DNA of 64,000 nucleotides from Aurantimonas endophytica (GCF_014196845.1 NZ_JACIEM010000001.1:248001-312000); one strand, 5' to 3'. Shown: positions 15,999-25,058, counted from the first letter of the stretch. The notes: generated from the letters alone by a model not told the origin. Program-made: numbers and translations.

Positions 15999-18065
15999 TT
16001 AGAACTGGAAGCGCGTGGAGATCCCGAAGGAGCGGCCCGGCTGCTTCAGCGGACGCACGTCGACGAAATCCTGACCGTAGGTAGCGCGATCGGAATAGTC
16101 CTCGTCGAAGAGGTTCTTCACTTCCGCGCGCAGGCTGAGGTCACGGTTGAAGGCCGGACGGTACTCGGTGAAGAGGTTGACCACCGTGTAGTCCTCCAGC
16201 GCGCGGCCGTTGATCGTGGTCGAATCCTCCTCAAAGGCGTATTCGGCATCGCCGCCCACCAACAGGCCGAGTTCCTCGAAGCGGTGGACCAGGCTGACGG
16301 TCACGATGTCGCCGATCGGCGTCGTGAAATAGTTGCCGAGATAGGAATCGGCGACGTCGCCGCCGATCTCGGTGTCGACGCTGGTGAACTTCACCTGGCC
16401 GAACCCGGTGCCCCAGTCGTAGCCGAGGCCTATGTCGACGCCCTTTGACGAGAAATCCTCGACGAGGGCCGGGCCGCCGCCATAGGTGGCGACGCGCCCG
16501 TCGTTTATGTCCGTGTCGAAGATCTGCGCGTCGAGGATCAAGCCCTCGTAGCGCACGACAAAGCCGGCGAAGACGTTCTCGGCTCGCGCCGTGTCGATGT
16601 CGCCGTAGGACCAGCCTGGGTTCATGATGAACGGCTCGGTCAGCACGATGCCGCCGAAGACGTTGGAGTAGCCGCCCTTGACCGCGAACCAGTCGGTCAA
16701 CTGGTACTCCGCCGAGACGTTGCCGCTGAGCCCCGTGTTGTCCTGGTCGTTGTCGTCGGTGCCGGTGAAGACCTGGTGGTCGACCCGGCCGCCGAAGGAC
16801 AGAGACAGCCGGTCGAGCGGCTGGAGGCGCGCCTGCGCGTAGCTTCCGACGTTGCGTGCCCGCTCCGAGGTGCGGTAGCCGTCGCCGTCGAACTCGGCTT
16901 CGTCGTCATAGGCGTCGAAGCCGACCGTGACGGTGCCCATGTCGAGGTTGAACGTGTTCTCGGCCTTGCCGTTCAGGCTGTCGTTGGACCCGTCGTAGGT
17001 GACCGACGTTCCTGGCGCACGCAGGGGCTCTTCGTCGGTTCGCAGATCGGTGACGCTGTAGGCGAGCACGACGCGCGGATCCCAAAGACCCGTTGCCAGC
17101 GTGTTCTCGTAGGAGAGCACGACATTCTGCCGGTCGAGATCGTAGGTGCGGGTCTCAGGCACCGGTCTGCCGCTGAGAACCGCACCGATATTGGCGCGGT
17201 AGGGGCGGTCCGCATCGTCCTGGACGCGCTCGTAGGACAGCTCGACGCGATCACCGGCCTCGCCCTCGAAGGCGATCTTGCCAAGGCCGCTGAGGAGCGA
17301 GGCGCCGGAGCCCAGCACCTCGTTGCCATCGCCGTCGTCGTAGTTCTCGCCGTCGACGCCGTTCAGATAAAGCAGCGACTCGAAGCCGCCGATCTTGCCG
17401 TAGATGGAGCCGCGCTTGGAGAATGTCTGGCCGTTCGTATCGTAGCCCGCATCGACGAAGCCGCCGAAGTTGCGCCCATCCTTGAGCACGTCGCCGACAT
17501 CAATGGTCTCGTAGAGAATCGCTCCCGCGAGCGCTCCGGGCCCGGCATCGGCGGCGGCGACGCCTGCCTCTACCTGAACCGACTTGAGCAATTGCGGATC
17601 GATGATGGTCGTGGCGTTGTGGTGGAAGATCTTGTTGTTCTGGCGTGATCCGTCGATCGAGACGGCGAGGTTGGTTTCCTCGATGCCGTGGACGTAGATC
17701 TTCTGGTTGGTCGCGATGGTCCCGCCGACCGTCACGGAGGACTCGCCCCGGAACAGGTCCTGCACCGTCGTCGGACGGTAGGTGTCGATTGTCTCGCGAT
17801 CGACGATCATCAGCGTGTTGCCGTCGGAAACCCCGTAATCGCCGATCGTCGATCCGCCGCTGATGGTGACGACATCGAGCATGATCGTGCCGGGATCGCC
17901 GGTCGCGGGAGAAGCCGCCACCGGATCGATCGTCATGGGGTTCGCTGTCTGCGCACCGCTTTCCTGCGCCCGCAGATCCGGCATCGTCGCAGCCAGCGCG
18001 AGCGGCGCCAGCGACATGGCGATCGCACTGCGATACCAGGCACGCCGCAAAGTTCTGATCGTCAT
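15999..18065 (-). CDS. TonB-dependent outer-membrane receptor for a ferric siderophore or heme-type ligand
   Basis: A 688-residue outer-membrane receptor. A signal peptide of about 35 residues ends near DLRAQE, and a TonB-box-like LDVVTISGG follows. The plug domain (about 85-200) includes TVQDLFRGESSVTVGG, IYVHGIEETNLAVSIDGSRQ and AGPGALAGAI. A 22-strand barrel ends in the canonical aromatic terminus (STRFQF). It imports a ferric chelate with TonB energy. Adjacent siderophore ABC genes favour a siderophore; the plug also resembles some heme receptors. The ATG at 18065 starts the signal peptide. An iron-responsive site lies about 80 bp upstream. Confidence 0.9.
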   Translation of the reverse strand: MTIRTLRRAWYRSAIAMSLAPLALAATMPDLRAQESGAQTANPMTIDPVAASPATGDPGTIMLDVVTISGGSTIGDYGVSDGNTLMIVDRETIDTYRPTTVQDLFRGESSVTVGGTIATNQKIYVHGIEETNLAVSIDGSRQNNKIFHHNATTIIDPQLLKSVQVEAGVAAADAGPGALAGAILYETIDVGDVLKDGRNFGGFVDAGYDTNGQTFSKRGSIYGKIGGFESLLYLNGVDGENYDDGDGNEVLGSGASLLSGLGKIAFEGEAGDRVELSYERVQDDADRPYRANIGAVLSGRPVPETRTYDLDRQNVVLSYENTLATGLWDPRVVLAYSVTDLRTDEEPLRAPGTSVTYDGSNDSLNGKAENTFNLDMGTVTVGFDAYDDEAEFDGDGYRTSERARNVGSYAQARLQPLDRLSLSFGGRVDHQVFTGTDDNDQDNTGLSGNVSAEYQLTDWFAVKGGYSNVFGGIVLTEPFIMNPGWSYGDIDTARAENVFAGFVVRYEGLILDAQIFDTDINDGRVATYGGGPALVEDFSSKGVDIGLGYDWGTGFGQVKFTSVDTEIGGDVADSYLGNYFTTPIGDIVTVSLVHRFEELGLLVGGDAEYAFEEDSTTINGRALEDYTVVNLFTEYRPAFNRDLSLRAEVKNLFDEDYSDRATYGQDFVDVRPLKQPGRSFGISTRFQF

Positions 18066-18142
18066 GTTGTCCCCACTCGGCGCCCACCCTGCCTGCCCCC
18101 GCAGGCCATCTCTGGACGGCACGTCCCCTCTCTCAACAAACA

Positions 18143-18157
18143 TGACTATTGTTATCA
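18143..18157 (-). promoter_or_regulatory. Candidate iron-responsive operator (IRO box, TGA-N9-TCA)
   Basis: TGACTATTGTTATCA fits the TGA-N9-TCA core described for RirA-regulated iron genes in rhizobia. It lies 78-92 bp upstream of the TonB receptor start, in an AT-rich patch (about 18135-18175) inside GC-rich DNA, which is where the promoter of the operon should be. The match is to a short core, so chance occurrence is possible, but location and gene function agree. Confidence 0.55.
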
Positions 18158-18165
18158 AGTTATGA

Positions 18166-18547
18166 CATGATTTCGCCGAATTCTGCCTCGCTACGCATGC
18201 CGAGCGGTTCCTAGAGGGACCCGCGATGCCGGAGGCTATGCACGGACAGCGCAAAGGCATTTCGCGCGGCGTAAGAGAAGGCGACGCCCTTAAGGCCCCA
18301 AGGTACGAAGACAAGGCCTCGCCTCCCTCTGGCCGCCGAGGCAGGCGGATCGGGGCACTTGCTCCGGAAGCCGAGAGCCTCGTTTCCGTCACCGGTAATT
18401 TCAGCGATGTCCGTCTGAGACCTCGCACCCCGACGGCGGGAAGGGCAGGGCACGTCGCCGCTCATCAGGTGTGTCACGGATCACAATCAGCGCCTTGGCG
18501 GCCGGATAGTTTGGCTGACTGACAAAGCTAACAACCGGGAGGTTACC
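18166..18547. other. Gene-free interval upstream of the orphan protein
   Basis: About 380 bp between the iron-operon promoter and the gene at 18548. No frame has domain content or a convincing start. The last 30 bp carry the ribosome binding site GGGAGG of the next gene. Confidence 0.45.
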
Positions 18548-19777
18548 GTGGCCTACAGCGACATCGCCTACGTGCGGATCGAGCGGATCATCGCCCATGA
18601 CGCGGCTGCCACCGAACGAACCGGTAAGCTTGGTGGCGAGCCGGGTGACACGTCAGAGTGGCTGCTGCGTTTGGAGGTGAATGGCCAGATCGCCTGGTGG
18701 CAGCGCTCCGGGATCGCCGACGGGAAGGAATATCGGGTCGGAAGGGAATTTGCATGGGTGCCATTGGTGAATGGCAACCTGACGATCAAGATCACCGGCT
18801 ACGAACAGGATACGTTCGGCGACACGCCCCTCCACGGGAGAACGATCACCCTTCGACCAGCCGAACTCTTTCCCTATGGCGCCAACGATGTGTGGGTGGA
18901 TGGCGGCTCGCATGGGGGACTCGACGGAACTTGGGTCCCCGGTAAGGAGGGGGCATTCGGCTTTGCTTTCTCGATCCGCCCGTTGGCGCAGCATGCCATT
19001 CCAGAGAACCGTGAATACCTCGCACTGATCCGCCGCAAGACACATTACTACGGCTACTGGGTGGATGGCTGGGAAGGCTTCACCAGAAATCATGACACGT
19101 GGAAGGCGGCCAATCTCCGCCTGCGCCGCGTCTCAGCTTCCCAGTCGGATCCCGCACGCCCCACATTCTCGAAGAACGTCGGGCGTACTTTTCTCGGGGT
19201 CTATGCGGAAGGGTCGGGCAACGCGCCGTTCTGGCTGCTCGGGCTCGAAGAATTTCGTCGGCAGGCCGACAAGCACGAACGCGAGGGCCTCCGGATCGTT
19301 GATATCTTCGCCTATTTCGAGAACGGCACGCCGATGATCGGCGGGACCTTCGAGCCGGGCGAGCCCACGCGCCTCGCGGTCGCCCCTCGGGACGAATTCG
19401 AGCGGGAATGGGTCGAGCGGGCGAAGGGGGGCGAGCGGCTGATCGCCATCGACACCTATCATGACGGTCGCCAGCGCTGGCTCGTCGGCCTTTATGAGAA
19501 GGGATCGGGAAACGCGCTGCGTGTGGGCGAACGCCTCGGGTCGTTCGAAGCCCGGAAGGCCGAGTACGACGCCCGCGGATATCATCTCGTGGATATCTGC
19601 GTCTACAACGAGGGCGGCGAAATGCGTGTCTGCGGCGTCTGGACTGAAAAGGGGCCCGCAAGCCGCATCTTCAGGGCGCAGAGTTGGAACGAGTTGGTCG
19701 ACCGGATCGATATAGCCACCGCTAACGACTGGCATATCGCTGCCATAGATACGTGGTCGCCCGCAGAGGATGCATGA
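18548..19777 (+). CDS. Orphan protein: C2-like N-terminal region plus bacterial tandem-repeat (BTRD-like) units
   Basis: A 409-residue protein starting at GTG 18548 after GGGAGG. Residues 1-130 look like a beta-sandwich of the C2/PLAT kind (RIERIIAHDAA, EWLLRLEVNG, NLTIKITGYEQD, GDTPLHGRTITL). Residues about 160-405 contain repeated units of the type GLRIVDIFAYFENGTPMIGG and GYHLVDICVYNEGGEMRVCG, each preceded by a helix, plus a short third copy near the end (NDWHIAAIDTW). Such units resemble bacterial tandem repeat domain 1, found in secreted or lytic proteins. No signal peptide is visible. Function is unknown; it has no clear operon partner. Confidence 0.75.
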   Translation: MAYSDIAYVRIERIIAHDAAATERTGKLGGEPGDTSEWLLRLEVNGQIAWWQRSGIADGKEYRVGREFAWVPLVNGNLTIKITGYEQDTFGDTPLHGRTITLRPAELFPYGANDVWVDGGSHGGLDGTWVPGKEGAFGFAFSIRPLAQHAIPENREYLALIRRKTHYYGYWVDGWEGFTRNHDTWKAANLRLRRVSASQSDPARPTFSKNVGRTFLGVYAEGSGNAPFWLLGLEEFRRQADKHEREGLRIVDIFAYFENGTPMIGGTFEPGEPTRLAVAPRDEFEREWVERAKGGERLIAIDTYHDGRQRWLVGLYEKGSGNALRVGERLGSFEARKAEYDARGYHLVDICVYNEGGEMRVCGVWTEKGPASRIFRAQSWNELVDRIDIATANDWHIAAIDTWSPAEDA

Positions 19778-19899
19778 CAGGTGGCGTCCGACATCTCAGG
19801 ATCAGCAGCGCGACCGGACCTCGGCGCGTCGGAGCGTCAGTGCCGGAAAGTGGCTGTCAGATTTCCGGGTGAACGGCGCAAGCCGCCCCGCATTGGTTG

Positions 19900-20110
19900 G
19901 TTCTCAAGGAACCAAGCAGAACCCGAAGCGCTGCCTTCGTGCAGCGTGAGATTGCGGAGGATTTGGCATCGGGCTTTCGACGCTGCGTCGCCGGCTCCAC
20001 AAACGCCGTGAGCCTTATCTGGAAGCGTCACCACCCGATCGGCAGGAAGATTTGACGGCGGAGCTGGAGCGGTTGACCGCCTAAACTGAAAACGCTCTCC
20101 ACTTCGTCGG
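19900..20110 (+). mobile_element. IS3-type orfA remnant
   Basis: Around 19940-19965 a frame reads VQREIAEDL, and then, after an apparent one-base loss, another reads GIGLSTLRRRLHKRREPYLE and later RQEDLTAELERLTA before a stop. This is the helix-turn-helix plus leucine-zipper start of IS3-family OrfA. The normal continuation (ENALLR) is recognisable as ENAL after the stop. No orfB or terminal repeats are seen, so only a decayed piece remains. Confidence 0.55.
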
Positions 20111-20127
20111 AGCAAATTCACAGGACG

Positions 20128-20330
20128 GGCGAGTGGACGAGTTGGTTTGGGGGCGCCGGGTTCGCCGAACTACGCCGCCACAGAAGTGGCGTCGTCTTCG
20201 ACGCGTCACTCGCGATGATCGAGGCGGTTCTTCAGGGTGCGAGCGTCGCGCTTTCGCCACCCACGATGTGCGAACGGCAGGTCGTCTCCGAGGCGATCTT
20301 GCAGCCGTTCACTGTGATCCGCGTGCATTT
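20128..20330 (+). pseudogene. LysR substrate-binding-domain remnant
   Basis: In one frame the sequence reads SWFGGAGFAELRRHRSGVVF, then DASLAMIEAVLQGASVALSP and VVSEAILQPFTV. This is the C-terminal segment of GcvA-like LysR effector domains (pattern rfdssllalqAAlaGqGvaL...L..grLvrPf). The DNA-binding half and the final strand are missing. It directly follows the IS3 remnant. Confidence 0.5.
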
Positions 20331-20479
20331 TTTTGAAGGCCGTTTGACACACATCACCGCTCACGTCGCTGCCGTTCAGGCGTGCGTTGGCGTCACACCG
20401 GGACAGGGTCGTCACCGACGGCGTCCTGCGGCGATCGGAGTACGTCATTCCACCGTTCTATACGACCCGGCACGAACCT

Positions 20480-21256
20480 TCAGTTCGGCGCTCTCGCGTT
20501 CCGTCTTCCGGGCTTCTCCGCTTGGGACAGCGGATCGAGAACTGATTCTCCCGCCGACTTGTGTGTCCTGGCCTTGCGCGCGGTGCCGGGTTTTCCTGTG
20601 GCGCCGCCAAGGGCGGCATCCTGACCGAAGCCCTCAGGTTCTCGGGCTAATGCCCCTCCGGTGGGCAAGTCGTCTGCGACGGGCCATGAGGCGAGTGCCT
20701 GCTCGATCACCTCCTCGAGCGTCTCGCGACTGGCTCCCGCTTTCGCCTGGATCGCGATTCCCTGCGCCATCGTCATGACGAACGCGGCCAGCGACCCAGG
20801 GTTCGCCGAGTCCGGCAGGTCTCCCTCGGCCTTGGCGCGTTCGAAGCGATCGCGGAGCCGCTCCTGTCCGGCGGCCCGGAACTCAGCCAGCGCGCGCCGC
20901 ACGGGCTCGGTTTCGTCGGAGCCGGCGACGGCACCGTTGATGCCCATGCAGCCGGTACGGTCGGGGAAGCGCGTATTGAGTTCGAGCGCACTGTGCAGGT
21001 GATGGGAAGTGACTTCGCGCGCCGTCGGAAGCGCCAGCGCTTCAGGGAAATAGTCGAGGTACCGCTCGTCGTACCGCGCGAGAGCCTTGAAGAAGAGCGC
21101 CTCCTTGTTTCCGAACGCGGAATAGAGGGCCGGGCGCTCCACACCCGCCGCTTCGACCAGGTCGGCATAGGACGCCCCTTCATATCCCTTGCGCCAGAAC
21201 ACGCGTAGCGCGGCCTCCAGCACCTCTTCGACGTCAAACGTACGCTGCCGTCCCAT
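20480..21256 (-). CDS. TetR-family regulator with C-terminal extension
   Basis: A 258-residue TetR protein. The helix-turn-helix is at about residues 10-55 (VEEVLEAALRVFWRKGYEGA, then ADLVEAAGVERPALYSAFGN). The ligand domain contains the branch-specific RTGCMGINGAVAG and ends near residue 190 (EQALASWPV). A further 60 or so Pro/Ala/Arg-rich residues follow, longer than normal for the family; they may be a read-through into decayed DNA after loss of the original stop. It is divergent from the SDR gene at 21428, and three palindromes lie between them. Confidence 0.88.
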   Translation of the reverse strand: MGRQRTFDVEEVLEAALRVFWRKGYEGASYADLVEAAGVERPALYSAFGNKEALFFKALARYDERYLDYFPEALALPTAREVTSHHLHSALELNTRFPDRTGCMGINGAVAGSDETEPVRRALAEFRAAGQERLRDRFERAKAEGDLPDSANPGSLAAFVMTMAQGIAIQAKAGASRETLEEVIEQALASWPVADDLPTGGALAREPEGFGQDAALGGATGKPGTARKARTHKSAGESVLDPLSQAEKPGRRNARAPN

Positions 21257-21277
21257 TACCAAAGCTCCGAAAATTCC

Positions 21278-21350
21278 ATAATGACCGTTATATAGTGCTT
21301 GACACCCGGCGTCCATAAAGCATAACAATCGTTACCATAACGAACGTTAT
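21278..21350. promoter_or_regulatory. Three copies of a 14-bp palindromic operator
   Basis: The perfect dyad ATAACGAACGTTAT is at 21337-21350. Near copies are ATAACAATCGTTAC at 21322-21335 and ATAATGACCGTTAT at 21278-21291. Centres are 15 and 44 bp apart. They fill the region between the TetR gene (start 21256) and the SDR gene (start 21428), so they are very probably sites for this TetR protein, controlling both promoters. Confidence 0.7.
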
Positions 21351-21427
21351 CTATTGTGGCTGGCTCGGATGGAAGGTGAACGCACAAAGCGTCGGGCGGC
21401 CATCTCTCAACAAGTGAAGGCACGAAC

Positions 21428-22393
21428 ATGACCGCCATTTTCGATGCGAAGTCGACAGCAGACGAGGTCCTCTCCGGCCTTGACCTCAAGGGAAGGCGCT
21501 ACCTGGTGACAGGCGCGGCGTCGGGGATCGGACGTGAGACCGCCCGGGCGCTCGCAGCCCGGGGCGCCAGCGTCGTCGGCGTCGTGAGGGACCTGGCGAA
21601 CGCGGAGCCTGCCACGGCGGCGGTCCGCGACGCCGCCTCCCGGAGCGGCGGCGGACTGGAATTCGTCGAGCTCGACCTTGCTTCGCTGCGGAGCGTGCGG
21701 GCGGGCGCGGACAAGCTCCTTGCGGATGGGCGTCGCTTCGACGCCATCATCGCCAATGCCGGCGTGATGGCGACCCCCGAAGGAAAGACCGTCGACGGGT
21801 TCGAGACGCAGTTCGGAACCAACCACCTTGGTCACTTCGCTCTCGTCACTCGTATCGAGCGCCTGCTTGTCGACGGAGGACGCCTCGTCGTTCTCTCGTC
21901 CCAGGCCCATCGAGTCGCCGACGTCGACCTCGAGGATCCGAACTTCGAGCGGCAGGGGTACGAGCCGTTCGTGGCATACGGCCGGTCCAAGACCGCAAAC
22001 GCCTTGTTCGCCGTTGAGTTCGACCGTCGTCATCGCCAGCGCGGAGTACGCGCATCGTCGGTCATGCCGGGCAACAGCCTGACGGACCTTCCCCGTCATT
22101 TCTCGGAGGAGGAACTGCAAGCCCTTTTGGCCACGGTGGGCAAGGCCCGTGCCGACGCCGCACTGCCGCCTCAGGAGCTGAAGGACATCGCGCAGGCGGC
22201 CGCGACTAGCGTGTGGGCGGCGGTCGTGGCGGATCCCGACGAGATCGGCGGCCAGTATCTCGAGGACGTCGCGGTCGCGACGGTGAACGACACGCCCAGC
22301 CCGTTCGCGGACGGCGTGCGCTCGTATGCGCTCGACGAAGACAACGCCAAGGCCTTGTGGGCGAAGAGCGAGCAGCTCGTCGCCGCCGCATAG
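21428..22393 (+). CDS. SDR-family oxidoreductase (retinol-dehydrogenase/protochlorophyllide-reductase-like class)
   Basis: A 321-residue SDR with an N-terminal lead of about 18 residues. TGAASGIGRETARAL binds NAD(P), then FVELDLASLRSVRAGAD, NAGVMATP, TNHLGHFALVTRI, the catalytic Ser in VVLSSQAH and YGRSKTANALFAVE with Tyr and Lys. This pattern is that of the WWOX/retinol-dehydrogenase-like group. The C-terminal part ends with a Trp/Ser-rich helix (ALWAKSEQLV). It is divergent from a TetR gene with shared operators, so it is probably induced by a small xenobiotic or aldehyde. The NAD(P)-binding gene at 22476 may be co-transcribed. Confidence 0.88.
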   Translation: MTAIFDAKSTADEVLSGLDLKGRRYLVTGAASGIGRETARALAARGASVVGVVRDLANAEPATAAVRDAASRSGGGLEFVELDLASLRSVRAGADKLLADGRRFDAIIANAGVMATPEGKTVDGFETQFGTNHLGHFALVTRIERLLVDGGRLVVLSSQAHRVADVDLEDPNFERQGYEPFVAYGRSKTANALFAVEFDRRHRQRGVRASSVMPGNSLTDLPRHFSEEELQALLATVGKARADAALPPQELKDIAQAAATSVWAAVVADPDEIGGQYLEDVAVATVNDTPSPFADGVRSYALDEDNAKALWAKSEQLVAAA

Positions 22394-22475
22394 CGTGAAC
22401 GAGGCGGCGGCGGCGGTGGCCATCGCTCCTTCTCTACGCTGTCGCGCCATCGATCAAGAACCGAGGCACACGTTC

Positions 22476-23126
22476 ATGAAGACCATCGGAATCATCGGAG
22501 CGGGGGAGGTGGGCAGCCATCTTGCCCGTGCGGCAATCGCAAACGGCTACCAGGTCGTGATCGCGAACTCACGCGGACCCCAAACGCTGAGCGGTCTCGT
22601 TGCCGCGCTCGGTCCCTCGGCACGGGCAGCGACGGCCGCCGAAGCCGCCAAAGCCGGGGACGTCGTCGTCGTCGCAGTTCCTCTCCGGCTCGTGAACGAC
22701 ATGCCGACTGATCAGCTTGCGGGCAAGGTCGTGATCGACACCAACAACTACATGCCATGGCGAGACGGCAACTATGCGATCGTCGACTTGGGCGAGAAGA
22801 CGGAACACGAACTGCGCCAGGAGCAGCTTCCGTCCTCTAAGGTCGTAAAGGCCTTCACGCATATTCAGGCACCCCGCATCCTCACGTGGGGCAGGCCGGT
22901 CGGCTCCGCCAATCGGCTGGCACTTTCGGCTTCCAGCGACTTTCCGGAAGCCGTCGAGATCGTGGCACGCCTCTACGAGCAGTTCGGCTTCGATACCGTC
23001 GACAACAGTCCGCTCAAGGAGTCGTGGAGGACGCGCCCCGGCCAGCCCGCCTGGAAACGAAGCGCACAGACCCGTTCCGAACTCGAAGCGAACCTCGCCG
23101 CCGCCAGACGCATCGTCGCGGGCTGA
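22476..23126 (+). CDS. NAD(P)-binding oxidoreductase of the F420-dependent NADP reductase type
   Basis: A 216-residue single Rossmann-domain protein. It begins with IGIIGAGEVGSHLARAAIANGYQVVIANSRGP, continues with GDVVVVAVPLRLV and VVIDTNNYMPWRDG, and ends with a helical cap. The pattern is that of NADPH-dependent F420 reductase-like proteins (NAD_binding_2/F420_oxidored family), which in bacteria lacking F420 probably reduce other substrates. It follows the SDR gene by 82 bp on the same strand and may belong to the same TetR-controlled unit. The ATG at 22476 is where homology begins. Confidence 0.85.
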   Translation: MKTIGIIGAGEVGSHLARAAIANGYQVVIANSRGPQTLSGLVAALGPSARAATAAEAAKAGDVVVVAVPLRLVNDMPTDQLAGKVVIDTNNYMPWRDGNYAIVDLGEKTEHELRQEQLPSSKVVKAFTHIQAPRILTWGRPVGSANRLALSASSDFPEAVEIVARLYEQFGFDTVDNSPLKESWRTRPGQPAWKRSAQTRSELEANLAAARRIVAG

Positions 23127-23471
23127 ACTCGATGGCCGACCTTGCTTGAAGGAAGGCGAGGGACCTGACGATGCGCATGCGCGAACAAGCCCCGGCAGGT
23201 CCTCGTGACATCTCGAACCACAGCCGCAGCGGCTTGCTTCAGGGCGCCGTGCGAGAGGGGAACTACAATGTCGTCCACGCCAACACAGCCCGTCAGCCTG
23301 CCTGGGCAGCGGTCTCTCGATGGCGTTTTCGGGATGGTCGGTGCGGGATGCCTTCCGGCCAGCCTTCCGACGCCGATGACCCGCGACCTGTCCATTCCAG
23401 ATCCACCAACGAGACCTGAGAAAATTAAACATCGTCTTATCATTATTTTCTAGGTCCCTCACAATAATCAA
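23127..23471. other. Interval with AT-rich promoter patch before the GMC gene
   Basis: No coding feature is recognised in the first 270 bp. From about 23418 the sequence becomes distinctly AT-rich (AAAATTAAAC, TTATCATTATTTTC) up to the GMC start, suggesting a promoter region. TTATCATTAT at 23437-23446 resembles half of a Fur-type site, but this is weak. Confidence 0.35.
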
Positions 23472-25058
23472 ATGGAGTTATGCATGGAGAATAGTATAGA
23501 AAGCACCGAAGAGCAGACAGGTAGTCTTTCATCTGCTGGTGCGATGAACAGGAATCCGGCATTCGATTACATCGTGGTCGGCGGTGGTTCGGCGGGGGCC
23601 GTTCTCGCCAGTCGCCTGAGCGAAGATGCATCCCGCCGTGTGCTGCTGGTCGAGGCCGGCAAGTCTTATCCGCCGCATGCTTATCCCGATGCGGTCCGCC
23701 TTCAGACCGTCATCGGAGGCAATCCGGACCATGATTGGGGTTTTGTTTCCGAGCCGGGCTGGAGTGGAAAGTCGTTTCCCGCGCCGCGCGGCAAAGTGCT
23801 GGGAGGGTCGTCCGCTGTGAATGCAGGGGTTTGGATGCGGGCGCCGGCGGCCGATTTCGAGCGTTGGACGGAGGCGGGTTTGCCGCATTGGTCCATCAGT
23901 GACGTGTTGCCGTCGTTCCGGGCGAGCGAGCGGACGGCGTCGGGATCAGACCAGTGCCATGGCCGTTTTGGACCGGAGCCGATCCATCAGCTTCAGGAGG
24001 ATGAGATCTCGGACATGCAGCGCGCCTTCATCGCGTCGGCCGAGATTGCGGGTTTTGCACGCGTCACGGACTTCAACGGCGAGGTTCCGTTCGGTGTCGG
24101 ACCCTATCCTATGAACAATCGTGCGGGACAGCGCCTCAATACAGGCATGACCTACCTGTCGGATGCCGTTCGCGCCCGTCCGAACCTGACTATCCGCAGC
24201 GAGACACTCGTCGATCGGGTCGAAGTCGAGAACGGCCGAGCCGTAGCAATCATCCTCGCCGGCAACGAGCGTATTAGCGGAAGCGAGATCGTGCTGTCGG
24301 CCGGCGCATACGGATCGCCGGCAATCCTGCTCCGCTCAGGCATCGGACCCGCTGCTGAACTTGAAGCATTGAACATCCCCGTCGTCGCCAACCTGCCTGT
24401 CGGCCAGCGGCTACAGGAGCATCCGTTCTTCTTTACAGTCTGGGCGGCGCATGCGGACCGCCTGGGCCTGCCGATCCCACCTGTCGGCGCAATCCTTTGG
24501 GCACGTTCGTCGAAGGGCGGATCAAAGGACGGCGATCTCCACGTCAGCGCCGTGCACTACGGCGATCCGGCAGACTCACCGACTGGCGCAATCTTCATGC
24601 TGGCGCTGGCGGTCACGCGGCCGAGATCGACCGGGACGCTGAAACTTCGGGATCCCAATCCCGAGACAGCGCCAATCATCGATCTCAACATTCTAGGCGA
24701 AGCGGAGGACCGGGCGCTGATGGTCGAAGGCATCCAGATGATCCGCAACATCGCAAGCCAAGGGCCGCTCGCCGACATCATCGCTCAGGAACTCGTCCCA
24801 GGTGCAGCGATCGTTGACCCGGCGGATCTCGAAGCGGCTTTGCCCACAGCGCTCGACATCTATCACCATCCCGCCTCGACCGCGCCTATGGGCGGCGATG
24901 ACGATGCGAACGCCGTCACGGACTACCAGGGCCGTGTGCGGGGCGTTGCCAACCTGCGCGTGGCGGATGCGTCGATCTTCCCGGACGTTCCATCTGTCGC
25001 GACCAACCCGACGGTCGTGATGCTGGCTGAGCGTATCAGCCAATGGATCAAGGGATGA
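23472..25058 (+). CDS. GMC-family FAD-dependent oxidoreductase (choline-dehydrogenase-like)
   Basis: A 528-residue flavoenzyme. The FAD-binding motif YIVVGGGSAGAVLASRLSE is at about residues 33-51, and the first GMC signature PRGKVLGGSSAVNAGVWMR is near residue 103. The second is GSEIVLSAGAYGSPAILLRSG. Near the C terminus are the catalytic His in IYHHPASTAPMG and the Asn in VATNPTVVMLAERI. The family oxidises alcohols to aldehydes; the substrate is unknown. The first 25 residues are a low-complexity, AT-richer lead encoded in DNA unlike the rest; an internal ATG at residue 25 is an alternative start. Confidence 0.9.
   Translation: MELCMENSIESTEEQTGSLSSAGAMNRNPAFDYIVVGGGSAGAVLASRLSEDASRRVLLVEAGKSYPPHAYPDAVRLQTVIGGNPDHDWGFVSEPGWSGKSFPAPRGKVLGGSSAVNAGVWMRAPAADFERWTEAGLPHWSISDVLPSFRASERTASGSDQCHGRFGPEPIHQLQEDEISDMQRAFIASAEIAGFARVTDFNGEVPFGVGPYPMNNRAGQRLNTGMTYLSDAVRARPNLTIRSETLVDRVEVENGRAVAIILAGNERISGSEIVLSAGAYGSPAILLRSGIGPAAELEALNIPVVANLPVGQRLQEHPFFFTVWAAHADRLGLPIPPVGAILWARSSKGGSKDGDLHVSAVHYGDPADSPTGAIFMLALAVTRPRSTGTLKLRDPNPETAPIIDLNILGEAEDRALMVEGIQMIRNIASQGPLADIIAQELVPGAAIVDPADLEAALPTALDIYHHPASTAPMGGDDDANAVTDYQGRVRGVANLRVADASIFPDVPSVATNPTVVMLAERISQWIKG

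Noticed and set aside
21407-22450. Minus-strand open frame of 347 codons opposite the SDR gene
   Set aside because: Arg/Gly/Asp-rich antisense shadow of a well-conserved SDR.
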